Below the pieces are notes generated by a model. It worked only from the letters and a program-made list of their open reading frames with translations. It did not search any database and had not been told where the DNA came from. From Liolophura sinensis (Eukaryota; Mollusca; Polyplacophora; Chitonida; Chitonidae), in contig NC_088305.1 of the NCBI RefSeq assembly GCF_032854445.1, positions 1,681,001 to 1,745,000 of the forward strand: a stretch of 64,000 bases of DNA. The letters are read 5' to 3'. Both the position numbers and the translations under genes were made by a program. Shown in pieces: positions 33,379 to 44,309 of the stretch; the first letter of the stretch is position 1; each line of letters begins with the position of its first letter.

Positions 33379-33686
33379 GAGTAATGAAAGACGAGAATAC
33401 GCAATTCTTTTCGGTAATAATAACAAGAGGTTTTTTTTTTGTCTTGACACGCGGGTTTTATGCGAGAATAACAAAAAAAAATCCGCCCCGAATTCTGATA
33501 ATCTCGACTCTCGAGTTTTCATCCCGCAGGTTTTATAACAGGACGGGCGAACACAAAACTCAGGATAAAATCCGCAAGTTGAAATCAGTGAAAGAACAAT
33601 CTGGGCGTTTTGAAGATTTCTGTACAAAGTTGGTACAGTGTTTACATTGATGTAAAGTGAACGTAGCGTGTTTGTCGTAAGCTTAC

Positions 33687-33917
33687 CTGCCCACTGAAGC
33701 GGACTTTAGCCCATCTGTAGGCACCGCCCGTGTGCTGGATCCCCAGGTACTCCGTACAGTTAGGCACAACCAGCAGGCCTAGCTTGGTATAACTCGTCCA
33801 TTGTCCAGTACCAACATTCACATTGGATGTCGCGTAGGTGCAATCGGCGGCCATTCCTTTACGACCTTGATCAATTATCACAAAGCCGGCAATCCCTGCG
33901 ATGATGTAAGTCTTCAT
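33687..33917 (-). CDS. candidate first exon of a secreted protein
   Basis: From ATG at 33917 the minus strand encodes 77 residues (MKTYIIAGIAGFVIIDQG at the start, KVRFSGQ at the end), ending at a good donor (GGGCAG before GTAAGCTTAC) in phase 0. The N-terminus has a hydrophobic core consistent with a signal peptide. The rest contains two Cys, many Thr, Tyr and Gly, an NCT sequon and GQWTSYTKLGLLVVP, which looks like the beginning of an extracellular beta domain. I do not recognise the family. Later exons should lie at lower coordinates, but the 88-bp minisatellite follows directly and no continuation is clear. It could also be a broken gene. Confidence 0.45.
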
Positions 33918-33966
33918 CTGGTTCCATTCTCAAAATTAATAACAGTCAGAAACAACAAATATATAA

Positions 33967-34134
33967 ATTTATTTATTTATTTATTTATTTGATTGGTGTT
34001 TTGCGGCGAACTCAAGAATTCGTCACTTTTACGACAGCGACCAGCATTATGGTGGGAGAAAACCGATCAGAACGCGTAGGAAACCCACGACCATCCCCAC
34101 GTTGCTGTCAGACCTTCCCTTGTACGTCCGGAGT
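33967..34134 (-). mobile_element. 5'-truncated SINE with 10-bp target site duplication
   Basis: A minus-strand copy containing the tail (TTTATTTATTTATTTGATTG), 3' end (AAGAATTCGTCACTTTTACG) and body (AGCATTATGGTGGGAGAAAA, CCATCCCCACGTTGCTGTCA), cut off within the body at CGTCCGGAG. It is flanked by the exact direct repeat AAATATATAA at 33957-33966 and 34135-34144. Confidence 0.85.
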
Positions 34135-34269
34135 AAATATATAATCAACATCCGCTATAAGATATGACCTTTAAGTGTTAATTATTATTTCCTGTTTTGA
34201 CATATTGACATTTGCAGAAAACAAGTCAGCAAAACTAACAAATTCAACCTTCGTTGCAAAAGAGTCTGT

Positions 34270-34325
34270 CCGAAGTTGCTTAGGGGATGGGTGAAACGGG
34301 TTCAAACCCCGGTCCTCGATACTTG
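34270..34325 (+). repeat. tRNA-like fragment with consensus B box
   Basis: GGGTTCAAACCCC at 34298-34310 is a strong Pol III B box with the flanking bases able to form a T-arm. The upstream sequence does not make a complete tRNA with anticodon arm. I take it as a remnant of a different tRNA-derived element, not a functional tRNA. Confidence 0.4.
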
Positions 34326-34627
34326 TGGAATCCCGTGCTCTCCCTGTTTGTGCCTTGGATCAAAGTAACGCTTTACTAGGACTTTTAATAACAGTATGGT
34401 TCGGTATGTCAGTAACTTTATATTTGATATAAGTCATGATGTCTAAAACGTGACACAAAAATCACTACTAAATCGAGACCATTACTTGCTCTAGTTTTGA
34501 TTTATAAGTGTTATCTATTATATCTACAGGTTTGTAATAGTTGTAAAAATGACGTCTAGATATGCACATTTATCATATGTTGAGTCGCTAACTTTTATGG
34601 GCTCTACAGGGGAGAAGGAGGCCTTCC

Positions 34628-34860
34628 CGCCCGAGGTGGTTAGCGTGCCAGTGCGGCGGAATGACCCAGGAGCGTCTCGCCAACGCGGTCGCTGTGAGTT
34701 CACGTCCAGCTCATGCTGGCTTCCTCTCTGGTCATATGCGGAATGGTCTTCCAGCAACCTGGCCTTTCCCCCGGGCTCTGCCCGGTTTCCTCCCACCACA
34801 GTGCTAACCGCTACCGTGTATTCTTGAGTAAAATACGAATCACATAAAATGAATAATGAA
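34628..34860 (+). mobile_element. nearly complete tRNA-SINE copy
   Basis: Head words GGTGGTTAGCGTGCCAGTGC and AACGCGGTCGCTGTGAGTTC, body TCATGCTGGCTTCCTCTCTG and CGGGCTCTGCCCGGTTTCCT, then a shortened 3' end (GTGTATTCTTGAGTAAAATA) and an AATGAATAATGAA tail. Confidence 0.85.
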
Positions 34861-35096
34861 ATCAAACTACGTGTATGCACAAACTACGCTCTATGACTGT
34901 TGGTGATGTAATGAAGAATGCTTAATACTATATGCTTAATGAAAGTTTGAAAACTGTTGTGGTTGGGGTACTGTTGTTGTGCGCCGGGCAGTATATGTAT
35001 AACAGTCAGTAGAAATAAAATATCATCAACTCAACCAAGTGTCATGGACCAAACAGCAGTTATAAGAAAGTTTATCCTAAGATTCCGACAATGCTG

Positions 35097-35279
35097 TGCT
35101 GATTAATGACTTACAAATATTGCAATGTTCTGAAACAGACTTGGTCTGAAGCATATGCTGATTAATGACTTACAAAATATTGCAATGTTCTGAAACAGAC
35201 TTGGTCTGAAGCATATGCTGATTAATGACTTACAAATATTGCAATGTTCTGAAACAGACTTGGTCTGAAGCATATGCTG
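35097..35279. repeat. 60-bp tandem triplication
   Basis: Three almost identical copies of a unit beginning GCTGATTAATGACTTACAAA and ending GGTCTGAAGCATAT; only one A-run base differs. The high identity points to a recent event. Confidence 0.95.
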
Positions 35280-35526
35280 AAAGGCATGTGTGCATATCTC
35301 TTGGAAAACGTAAAATTGCATATTTAGTTTTAATTATGAAACTGGTCTTCGGACATTTGAATTTGAGGGGTTTTTTTCCGGTTGATGGCCTAACATGTGA
35401 TTTGGACATAGTGCTTACAAGTATGTCTACGTTATGTATGAGTGATTTTTGTCTTTACTATGTGAGACAGTAAAATTCACAGTGACATGTTTATTCTAAG
35501 TGTTTCTAGTCACATGAAATCAAAGA

Positions 35527-35660
35527 CAGCATGGAAAGAGAGTAAAACCAAAGCAGCGACAACATTGTGATAATTGGCAAATGGTAACACATCACACGGT
35601 GAAATACGGCCTCTTCTCAATATACCTCAATCGCTGTTTATTCCCACTGAACAGTGTAAA
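35527..35660 (+). repeat. dispersed repeat of unknown class, copy 2
   Basis: AGCATGGAAAGAGAGTAAAA, CCAAAGCAGCGACAACATTG, GGTGAAATACGGCCTCTTCT and ATATACCTCAATCGC match the left parts of the copies at 43815 and 51590. The right part is lost. Confidence 0.65.
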
Positions 35661-35734
35661 CGATTAAATATAGCAGGAACTTAGATCCCTCAGGCAAGAT
35701 GTTTAAGCATAAATAGGTTTAAAAATTCAGGTTA

Positions 35735-36055
35735 TGTCAATAGCTATTTTATTAGACGTCACGGGTGTAAGATTGCTCAAAATGCTGTGTCAGTGGCTAT
35801 TTAATTAGACGTCACAGGTGTAAGATTATTCAAAATGTTGTGTCAGTAGCTAGTTTATTAGACGTCACAGGTGTAACATTACTCAAAATGCTGTGTTAGT
35901 AGCTAGTTTATTAGACGCCACAGATGTAAGATTATTCAAAATGCTGTGTCAGTGGCTAGTTTATTAGACGTCACAGGTGTAAGATTACTCAAAATGCTGT
36001 GTCAGCTGCTAGTTTATTAGACCTCACAGGTGTAAGATTACTCAAAATGCTGTGT
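35735..36055. repeat. 53-54-bp minisatellite, 6 copies, each with a CRE-like site
   Basis: Unit: AGCTAGTTTATTAGACGTCA, CAGGTGTAAGATTACTCAAA, ATGCTGTGTCAGT. Most copies contain GACGTCAC; variants GACGCCAC and GACCTCAC have lost it. Confidence 0.9.
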
Positions 36056-37140
36056 ATTCTCCATATTTAATACACAGTAACAAGTTTGTCTGTGACAAAG
36101 AATAGTGCATCATGGGATACAAGACTATCACTATGGTATATCTACACCGGGGCCTGTCTAAGCTGAATGTGTCCCCTATACTGTGTAGTCATTTTCAAAT
36201 CTACGCCATGATGCTGCCAAAGTCACAAAGAGCCGTATTCGTTCATTTAAATGAGTGGAATATGAATTCATGCTTCCTGATATGGTTAGGTCGTCAAAAG
36301 ACAGAACTGCTTTTATCATGTACACTTGTTCACAGAAAGAAGCTTTATCCGAAAGCTAGTCCGTGGCAGACGCTGCGTGTTGTGGGGAAAACTTACGTTG
36401 CTCCGAAGTTAACATGAACAAAGCGAACGGAAACATTTTACACGAGTTTGGAGGAATCGTAAACCGATGGCAGCTTTCTGGTTTATAGGCATTCACAATA
36501 TCAAGAGAGACAAATGTCTAGATACAGATATGTCATCTCATAAACACTGATGGTGTCTTCCGATGAAAATCCCGCTCCGGGTGTGAAACTGGAGCAGTGA
36601 ACTTTGCTTTGTTCACTATAGAAAATAAAGAAAAATAGATCTCAAGCGCTTATCTGTTACAGGTGACTTGGTGGGTGCTCACTCCCCAGTCATACATACA
36701 TAAAGTGACTACTTTTACGTTCGATAAAAAGTTAATAAAAGTACTTTACAGGATAAGAATGTTTTGAAAATGTGCGTTAAAATTGTTTTAGCTTTGTTCC
36801 AGCGTCAGTGATCTGATATGACCACATTCTGAGTGCTTTCGTAATATATGATCTGTGCTGGGTTCAATGTAATAGGCTTGCAAGAATAATGCTGAAGAAT
36901 TCTTTGTTTTGCTTTTCCATTTGGCATTGTACATTTCATGTTTTAAAGTGGTATTAAATGTTTTGTGTTATTTCATGTGTATCAGAAACACGCTAGCCTG
37001 TTTAACTTGTTTATATTTGCATGAACGTTCTACTTTTCTGCAAACCATTCAAAATGTCATGACTAAATAAAAGACGAGACAAGGTATATGCCGTTCTTAT
37101 CCAGCATGTGTGGTTCTTACCCAACATGTGCCGTTCCTCA
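36056..37140. other. no supported gene
   Basis: A 101-codon plus-strand frame at 36112-36417 has no recognisable motif or splice context. The remainder is AT-rich without supported features. Confidence 0.4.
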
Positions 37141-37240
37141 TGACTTGAGTCATTATGGTGGGAAGAAAACGGGCTGAACCCGGGGAAACCCACAACCATT
37201 CGCAGGTTGCTGGCAGACATTCCGACGTACCGGAGCTTGA
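37141..37240 (-). mobile_element. SINE body fragment
   Basis: GTCATTATGGTGGGAAGAAA, CGGGCTGAACCCGGGGAAAC and CCATTCGCAGGTTGCTGGCA are the central body of the common SINE on the minus strand. Head and tail are absent. Confidence 0.75.
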
Positions 37241-38089
37241 CTAAACAAAACTTACGGATACAGTATCCAATCATTGCATCTTGCGGAGTGGAACATTGTG
37301 ATATATCGGCTGGAGAGAGAGAGAGTTGCACACATCTACTGTCGAGCGTTGCACTCAGTAACTCGCAACATGCAACAATTGTTTTATCATAGAAATGACA
37401 CATCATGATCACACATGCGTGATAAATCACGTGACAGCGTATCGATTTCCTGTCCGCTTTGAACACTATGTTATTGCAAGGTTTAGTGTTGTACATTACA
37501 TTAGTCCCCAAACGATGGCGTCACGTCCTGGGTGGGAAATTGAAGCAGAGATCCTATAGCTTTCTCTCCCAAAATTTCTGAAAATAAATGACTAACTAGG
37601 GCTTACCTGTTACAGTTGTTTCCTCTCACCGAGACTGTCGGTTGTTAACTCTTCTTCTTTCTCCTTTTATAAGAATTCTACACTCCTCAAACATACATGT
37701 TAAGGGCCATGACCTTAACGTTTCTTCGTAATTTGGTAAAAACTTCAAAGGATATAGTGAAACAAATGTTGCCAATGTATATTTCAAAGAATATAATTAA
37801 ACAGATGTTATCAATGTACATTTCAAAAAATATAGTTAAAGAAAGCAAATGTGCAAGCTCTTATTCAACGTCCTTAATCCGAAATGACCTTTATTTCGAT
37901 CGATGATTTTGTAAAAAGGTACACATTGTGCAGTGGTCATGCAGTTCTCCAGACGACCAATACGTCTGTGATTGTCTGGAATGGCTTTTACTTTGTAGCA
38001 GTCCTTTTTTGTGTATATTGGGTTGTACACACGTTTATTTCGTGGATTATATTTATGTGCTTGCCAGGAGATGCAGTGGGATACAGGCC
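37241..38089. other. no supported gene; small local duplication
   Basis: Three diverged copies of an approximately 42-base AT-rich word (AAACAGATGTTATCAATGTA, CATTTCAAAAAATATAGTTA) lie at 37730-37850. Nothing else I can support. Confidence 0.4.
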
Positions 38090-41000
38090 ATACACAAGTC
38101 GTGATAAGTCAGGCTTCTCTAGCCTCTCACTGAGTGGTACTGATACCGATTAGCTGTTTAGTGGTTTGACGTGATAAGTCAGGCTTCTCTGGCCTCTGAC
38201 TGAGTGGTGATAAGTTAGGTTTTCCAGGCTCTCACAGGGAGGTATTAACACCGATCAGCTGGTTGGTAGTTTGTCGTGATAAGTCAGGCTCTCTAGCCTC
38301 TCACTGAGTGGTATTGACACCGATCAGTTGTTTGGGTAGTTTGTCATGATAAGTCAGGCTTCTCTAGCCTCTCACTGAGTGGTATTAACACGATCAGTTC
38401 TTTGGTAGTTTGTGGTGCTGATACCGATTAGGTGTTTGGTAGTTTGACGTGATAAGTCAGGCTTCTCTGGCCTCTCATTGAGTGGTGCTGATACCAATTA
38501 GCTGTTTGGTGATTGACGTGATAAGTCAGGCTTCTCTGGCCTCTCACTGAGTGGTGCTGATACAGATTAGCTGTTTGGTGGTTTGACGTGATAAGTCAGG
38601 CTTCTCTGGCCTCTCACTGAGTGGTTTGGTAGTTTGTCATGATAAGTCCAGATACTCTAGCCTCTGACTGAGTGGTGATAAGTTAGGTTTTCTCTAGGCT
38701 CTCACAGGGAGGTATTAACATCGATCATCTGTTTGGTAGTTTGTCGTGATAAGTCAGGATTCTCTAGCCTCTCACTGAGTGGTACTGATACCGATCAGCT
38801 GTTTGGTAGTTTTGTCGTGATAAGCCCGGATACTCTAGCCTCTGACTGAGTCGAGATAAGTTAGGTTTCTCTAGGCTCTCACAGGGAGGTATTAACACCG
38901 ATCAGCTGGCTGGTAGTTTGTCGTGATAAGTCAGGCTTCTCTAGCCTCTCACTGAGTGGTATTGACACCGATCAGTTGTTTGGTAGTTTGTCATGATAAG
39001 TCAGGCTTCTCTAGCCTCCTCACTGAGTGGTATTAACACCGATCAGTTCTTTGGTAGTTTGTCGTGATAAGTCAGGCTTCTCTAGCCTCTCACTGAGTGG
39101 TATTGACACCGATCAGTTGTTTGGTAGTTTGTTATGATAAGTTCAGGTTTCTGTAGCCTCTCACTGAGTGGTATTGACACCGATCAGTTGTTTGGTAGTT
39201 TGTTGTGATAAGTCAGGTTTCTGTAGCCTCTCACTGAGTGGTATTGACACTGATCAGTTGTTTGGTAGTTTGTCATGATAAGTAAGTTTCTGTAGCCTTT
39301 TCACTGAGTGGTATTGAGACTGATCAGCTGTTTGGTAGTTTGTCATGATAAAAGTCAGGCTTCTCTAGCCTCTCAATGAGTGGCATTGACACTGATTAGC
39401 TGTTTTGTAGTTTGTCGTGATAAATCAGGTTTCTGTAGCCCCTCACTGAGTGGTATTGACACCGATCAGCTGTTTGGTAGTTTGTCATGATAAAAGTCAG
39501 GCTTCTCTAGCCTCTCACTGAGTGGTGACAAGTTAGGTTTCTCTAGGCTCTCACAGGGAGGTATTAACATCGATTCATCTGTTTGGTAGTTTGTCGTGAT
39601 AAGTCCGGCTTCTCTAGCCTCTCACTGAGTGGGTACTGATACCGATCAGCTGTTTGGTAGTTTTGTCGTGATAAGTCCAGATACTCTAGCCTCTGACTGA
39701 GTGGTGATAAGTTAGGTTTTCTAGGCTCTCACAGGGAGGCATTAACACCGATCAGCTGGTTGGTAGTTTGTCGTGATAAGTCAGGCTTCTCTAGCCTCTC
39801 ACTGAGTGGTATTGACACCGATCAGTTCTTTGGTAGTTAGTCATAATAAGTCAGGTTTCTCTAGCCTCTCACTGAGTGGTATTAACATCGATCAGTTGTT
39901 TGGTAGTTTGTCGTGATAAGTCAGGTTTCTGTAGCCTCTCATTGAGTGGTATTGACACCGATCAGTTGTTTGGTAGTTTGTTATGATAAGTCAGGTTTCT
40001 GTAGCCTCTCACTGAGTGGTATTGACACTGATCAGCTGTTTGGTAGTTTGTCATGATAAAAGTCAGGCTTCTCTAGCCTCTGACTGAGTGGTATTGACAC
40101 CGATTAGCTGTTTGGTAGTTTGTCATGATAAATCAGGTATTTCTAGCCTTTAAACTGAGTGGTATTGACACCGATCAGCTGTTTGGTAGTTTGTCATGAT
40201 AAAAGTCAGGCTTCTCTAGCCTCTCATTGAGTGGTATTGACACCGATCAGTTGTTTTGTAGTTTGTCATGATAAGTCAGGTTTCTCTAGCCTCTTACAGG
40301 GAGGTATTGACACCGATCAGTTGTTTGGTAGTTTGTCGTGATAGGTCAGGTTTCTGTAGCCTCTCACTGGGAGGTATTAACACCAATCAGCTGTTTGGTA
40401 GTTTGAATCAGGTTTTTCTATCCTTTAAACTGAGTGGTGTTAAGACCGGTTAGGTGTTTGGTAGTTTGTCATGATAAAAGTCAGGTTTCTCTAGCCTCTC
40501 ACTGAGTGGTATTGACTGCGATCAATTGTTTGGTAGTTTGTCGTGAGAAGTCAGGTTTCTCTAGTCTTTCACTGAGTGGTATTGACACCGATCAGCTGTT
40601 TGGTAGTTTGTCGTGATAAATCAGGTTTTTCTAGCCTTTAAACTGAGTGGTGTTAAGACCGATTAGCTGTTTGGTAGTTTGTCGTGATAAGTCAGGTTTC
40701 TTTAGCCTCTCACTGAGTGGTATTGACACCGTTCAGTTGTTTGGTAGTTTGTCGTGATAAATCAGGTTTTTCTAGCTTTTAAACTGAGTGGTGTTAAGAC
40801 CGATTAGTTGTTTGGTAGTTTGTCATGATAAAAGTCAGGTTTCTCTAGTCTTTCACTGAGTGGTATTGACACCGATCATATATTTGGTAGTTTGTTGTGA
40901 TAAGTCAGGTTTCTGTAGCCTCTCACTGAGTGGTATTGACACCGATCAGCTGTTTGGTAGTTTGTCGTGATACGTCAGGTTTCTGTAGCCTCTCACTGAG

Positions 41001-41305
41001 TGGTATTGACACCGATCAGCTGTTTGGTAGTTTGTCGTGATACGTCAGGTTTCTGTAGCCTCTCACTGAGTGGTATTGGCACCGATCATATGTTTGGTAG
41101 TTTGTTGTGATAAGTCAGGTTTCTGTAGCCTCTCACTGAGTGGTATTGACACCGATCAGCTGTTTGGTAGTTTGTCATGATAAAAGTCAGGTTTCTGTAG
41201 CCTCTCACTGAGTGGTATTGGCACCGATCAGCTGTTTGGTAGTTTGTCGTGATACGTCAGGTTTCTGTAGCCTCTCACTGAGTGGTATTGGCACCGATCA
41301 GCTGT
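38090..41305. repeat. 70-bp minisatellite, ~46 copies (largest array)
   Basis: Unit: GGTATTGACACCGATCAGCT, GTTTGGTAGTTTGTCGTGAT, AAGTCAGGTTTCTCTAGCCT, CTCACTGAGT. Many copies carry 1-3 base indels (TAAAAGTCAGG for TAAGTCAGG; ACTGAGTGGTGATAAGTTAGG hybrids), so spacing is irregular and frames are broken. The variant CTCACAGGGAGGTATTAACA recurs every few units, showing higher-order structure. The right half is more uniform than the left. Confidence 0.95.
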
Positions 41306-42450
41306 TCGATACTTTTGCGAAAATTTTCATGGGTTAGTTCCTATCTGATATTTGTAAGTTGTCTCAGACGACGAGTTTTCAGGGCTTGCATATGTAGGAA
41401 CAGTGCTGTGTGATATGTAAATAAATGTCTAATTAACTGTGGACTTTGTTCATGTGGGTCTAACCCGTACAGAAGAGACATATTCTAAAGATCTTATATG
41501 GGTTCTTTATTCGAATATAGACCGCCATTACTCGTGTACATGATCTATACTTTATAACTGGTGCTAAATACTTTTGTGTGTTTGAAAACCTAGAAGAAAT
41601 GAGCATCATGACAATACATTTATACTACCAAGACCGGTGAGCAATTCAACAAGCCACGGTCAAATAAAATTCGAGACATAAGTAAATTTTACGTTTCTTT
41701 CGTTCCAAAAGACGTTCAAAGCTTCTGTAATATGCCCTGGAGGTTCTTGACGAGTCATACTGACATCAAAGCAGCCGAAAAAGTCTTCAAAATGTTATAA
41801 TTATTATAAGTCATTTAATCAAATTAATTATTTATCCAGATAATCACCATTGTTGATTATGTTGAGTTGTACCGTTTGTATACCGATTCGAGCGAAGGCG
41901 AGAAGTAAAGTGTGCCACCACTACAACACATTCTGAATTGGTCAATGTCAGGGGTTTGAAACATTGTCAAATTAAATAACTATTTTTATTCTTTTTCGGA
42001 GGTCACTGTGAATAAATGTTTGCAATAAGATTCAAAAAGAAACAGACAAAGCTTTTTGAAAACAAATAAATGCTTAAATAAATGTTAAAGATGTATTTGT
42101 ACATCGTGAAAATTATGAGATTAAAAGTAAAAACTATAATCACAATATTGTGCCCAGGTTTTGCTCCAAGCAATCATTGTAATCATCCAGTTTCTATGAC
42201 GTACATGTACAAACTGCGGGCCTTAATCATCGGTCTTGTGTTTAACGGGTATCAATTTTGCAGATGCGCAGAGAGCAAAACCTCAACTTACATTATGCTC
42301 TTTTCTTGGTTGAAGATTGATACAAGAAAGTATGTATACATCTGTTTATATAAGGAGAAACACGAGCTTCTACGAGATTAAAACACACAACGCTGTGACC
42401 AGTGGATTTACGTTTATTTTGGTGTATTTAATGCCATACTTTACAATTTT
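41306..42450. other. no supported gene
   Basis: AT-rich sequence. Short open frames (for example 42082-42381 on +) show no motif or splice context. Confidence 0.4.
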
Positions 42451-42454
42451 TCAC

Positions 42455-42600
42455 TTACGCCTGTACGAACTTGTATGTGGATGGTTGTGGGTTTCCCTCT
42501 GCCCGGTTTCCCCCACTATAATACCGGTCGCCGTCGTATAACTGAGATAATCTGGAGTACGACGTAAAACATCAATCAAATAAATAAAGAAATAAATAAA
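42455..42600 (+). mobile_element. 5'-truncated SINE copy
   Basis: ATGGTTGTGGGTTTCCCTCT, GCCCGGTTTCCCCCACTATA, GTCGCCGTCGTATAACTGAG and CATCAATCAAATAAATAAAG identify the body, 3' end and tail. Confidence 0.8.
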
Positions 42601-42800
42601 GAAAGAAAGAAATTAAGCTTATACGATGGGAAATCTGAAGGAAAACATGGGACAGAGCCCAGTGCATCTCCTTTAAGCTTAACCATTCTACGCCTTTCAA
42701 AAGGACTTATGTGAAAACTTACTTTATTCTCTAAACATCTGTATATACTTTATCTTTCACACAATAAGTTAAGCTATCTTGTTGCACACCTTGTACATAC

Positions 42801-42857
42801 CAGAGACTGGGCTCGACCAATAAACACAAACAAGACGAACACACAGAACCTCTTCAT
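42801..42857 (-). CDS. candidate signal-peptide first exon
   Basis: The minus strand encodes MKRFCVFVLFVFIGRAQSL from ATG at 42857 and then meets a donor (TCTCTG before GTATGT) in phase 0. The 19 residues form a textbook signal peptide, with cleavage plausible after GRA. Without splicing the frame ends eight codons later. Signal peptides confined to exon 1 are common in secreted invertebrate proteins. No second exon is evident between 41.3 and 42.8 kb. Confidence 0.35.
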
Positions 42858-43054
42858 TTTAATTCTCATTTAAGATAAATACTAATATTTGCCACAGTCT
42901 CAGTGTTTCGGTCACTTGGTGACAATGAGTGGTCGACGTTGCTCGTGTGGCTATTTGTGTATTGTAGTGCTCCCTGAAGACTGCTCTAGAGTAACAAAAA
43001 TAAAGGTTGGTGTTTACGTTTGCATTTCCCCCTCAAGCATGCAACCAATCGTTA

Positions 43055-43112
43055 TAAGTTAATGATTCTTGAGTATTGGCGTTAAGCTATAATCAAACAA
43101 ATAAATATATAA
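43055..43112 (+). repeat. SINE 3' tail fragment
   Basis: TTCTTGAGTATTGGCGTTAA followed by TCAAACAAATAAATATATAA matches the SINE 3' end and tail. Confidence 0.6.
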
Positions 43113-43404
43113 TTTATACATGATTAATTCAAATTATTCACGGACAAAGAAAAACAAATGGCAAATAATTCTCAATAACAATATAGAAACTAAGGGAAAA
43201 TAAATGACATTACATTCCAGTCAGTAATAAGATGGCTGGTATTATAACTGGCCTCTTGCAATATGTCGGAAATGACGTTAAGTCTCAAGAAAACAAACGA
43301 GTCATTGGCACAAAATATCTAGCACTATTAAGTGTGTTCACCGAGCGATGGAAACGCTGAGCACGGCGGTTCACCTACACTGGGATTACGATTAGCAAAC
43401 GTTT

Positions 43405-43800
43405 ATTTATTTATTTATTATTTCTTTCTTTCTTTCTTTATTTATTTATTTAGTGTTTAACACTGTGGCCGAGGATTGTTCACTACAATATGTGACGGAG
43501 ATTAGGTTTCTTGGGTGGAGGAAGGATGAGTAGCCGAAATAAACCAATGACTTATGACAGATGCTTGACCAACCTCATTACCGCCGTCCACAGTTTTAGA
43601 TCATGGCCTTGAAAGGGTTTACATATGTTTTTACACGCTCTCCGAGAGTTATCCCTTAAACGACAAGTTAAGGGCGGAGGAAACCGGATGTCCAGCAGCA
43701 GACCACCCATCTCCACCAAAGACAAAGCCACAGAGGCTAGAGCTGGATTCGAACATTCGAACACACTAACTAGGGGCCGACCCTTTAATGCGGCGGATAC
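43405..43800 (-). mobile_element. second tRNA-derived SINE family, minus strand
   Basis: The left end is a TTTATTTATT tail with a TTTC microsatellite. The right part, read on minus, has a B box (GTTCGAATCCAGCTCTAGCC) and a possible tRNA-like head. The body (GGCGGAGGAAACCGGATGTC) differs from the common family. The length of about 390 bp suits a complete or composite SINE. Confidence 0.5.
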
Positions 43801-43814
43801 AATATAATTCAAAA

Positions 43815-43985
43815 CGTACCAGAGAAGCGACGACATTGTCATAGCTGGGTAATGGTGAAATGCGGCCTCTCGTAAATTTACCTCAGTCAGGGATTTATTC
43901 TAACTGTCAATGTAAATGCATAAATGCTAGCAATTTACACGCTCTCTATCACCATGGCATAAGCTGAATTAGGTAAAAAATTAAA
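43815..43985 (+). repeat. dispersed repeat of unknown class, copy 3 (longest)
   Basis: It shares ACCAGAGAAGCGACGACATT and GAAATGCGGCCTCTCGTAAA with copy 2, and TATTCTAACTGTCAATGTAA, AATTTACACG and GGCATAAGCTGAATTAGGTA with copies 1 and 4. It therefore joins the left and right halves seen separately elsewhere. Confidence 0.65.
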
Positions 43986-44309
43986 AAAAAACACGTTTCG
44001 AACTAATGTAGTCGCAAGATAAATGTCCAAATCCTTGTTCAACGGAAGCCACTAATCAACAAAAAAGTATATGAAGTAAGAAAATAGGACGGATTGGCAA
44101 GAAACAAGGAATGTTCCACGCGAATCCCATGTCGTGAAATCGTGTACCATGTCTGTTTGTAAGTTGCCATTATTACAGTATGCGCCCTTTGATTGCACCT
44201 CTTTATATATCAAACGTATCACACTTTATCACAAATAAACTTTGTCGTGTCTACAATGTAATTTAGGTGTGAATTACGGCCTTTAAATTATATATTAGAA
44301 TGTTTCAGA
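43986..44309. other. no feature seen
   Basis: AT-rich spacer; nothing supported. Confidence 0.4.

Noticed and set aside
34270-34325. A tRNA gene suggested by a perfect B box
   Set aside because: No acceptor stem, D-arm or anticodon arm can be formed around it; a tRNA-derived element remnant is more likely.
36112-36417. A 101-codon plus-strand frame
   Set aside because: Composition is ordinary for random AT-rich sequence; no motif, signal peptide or splice site in phase.
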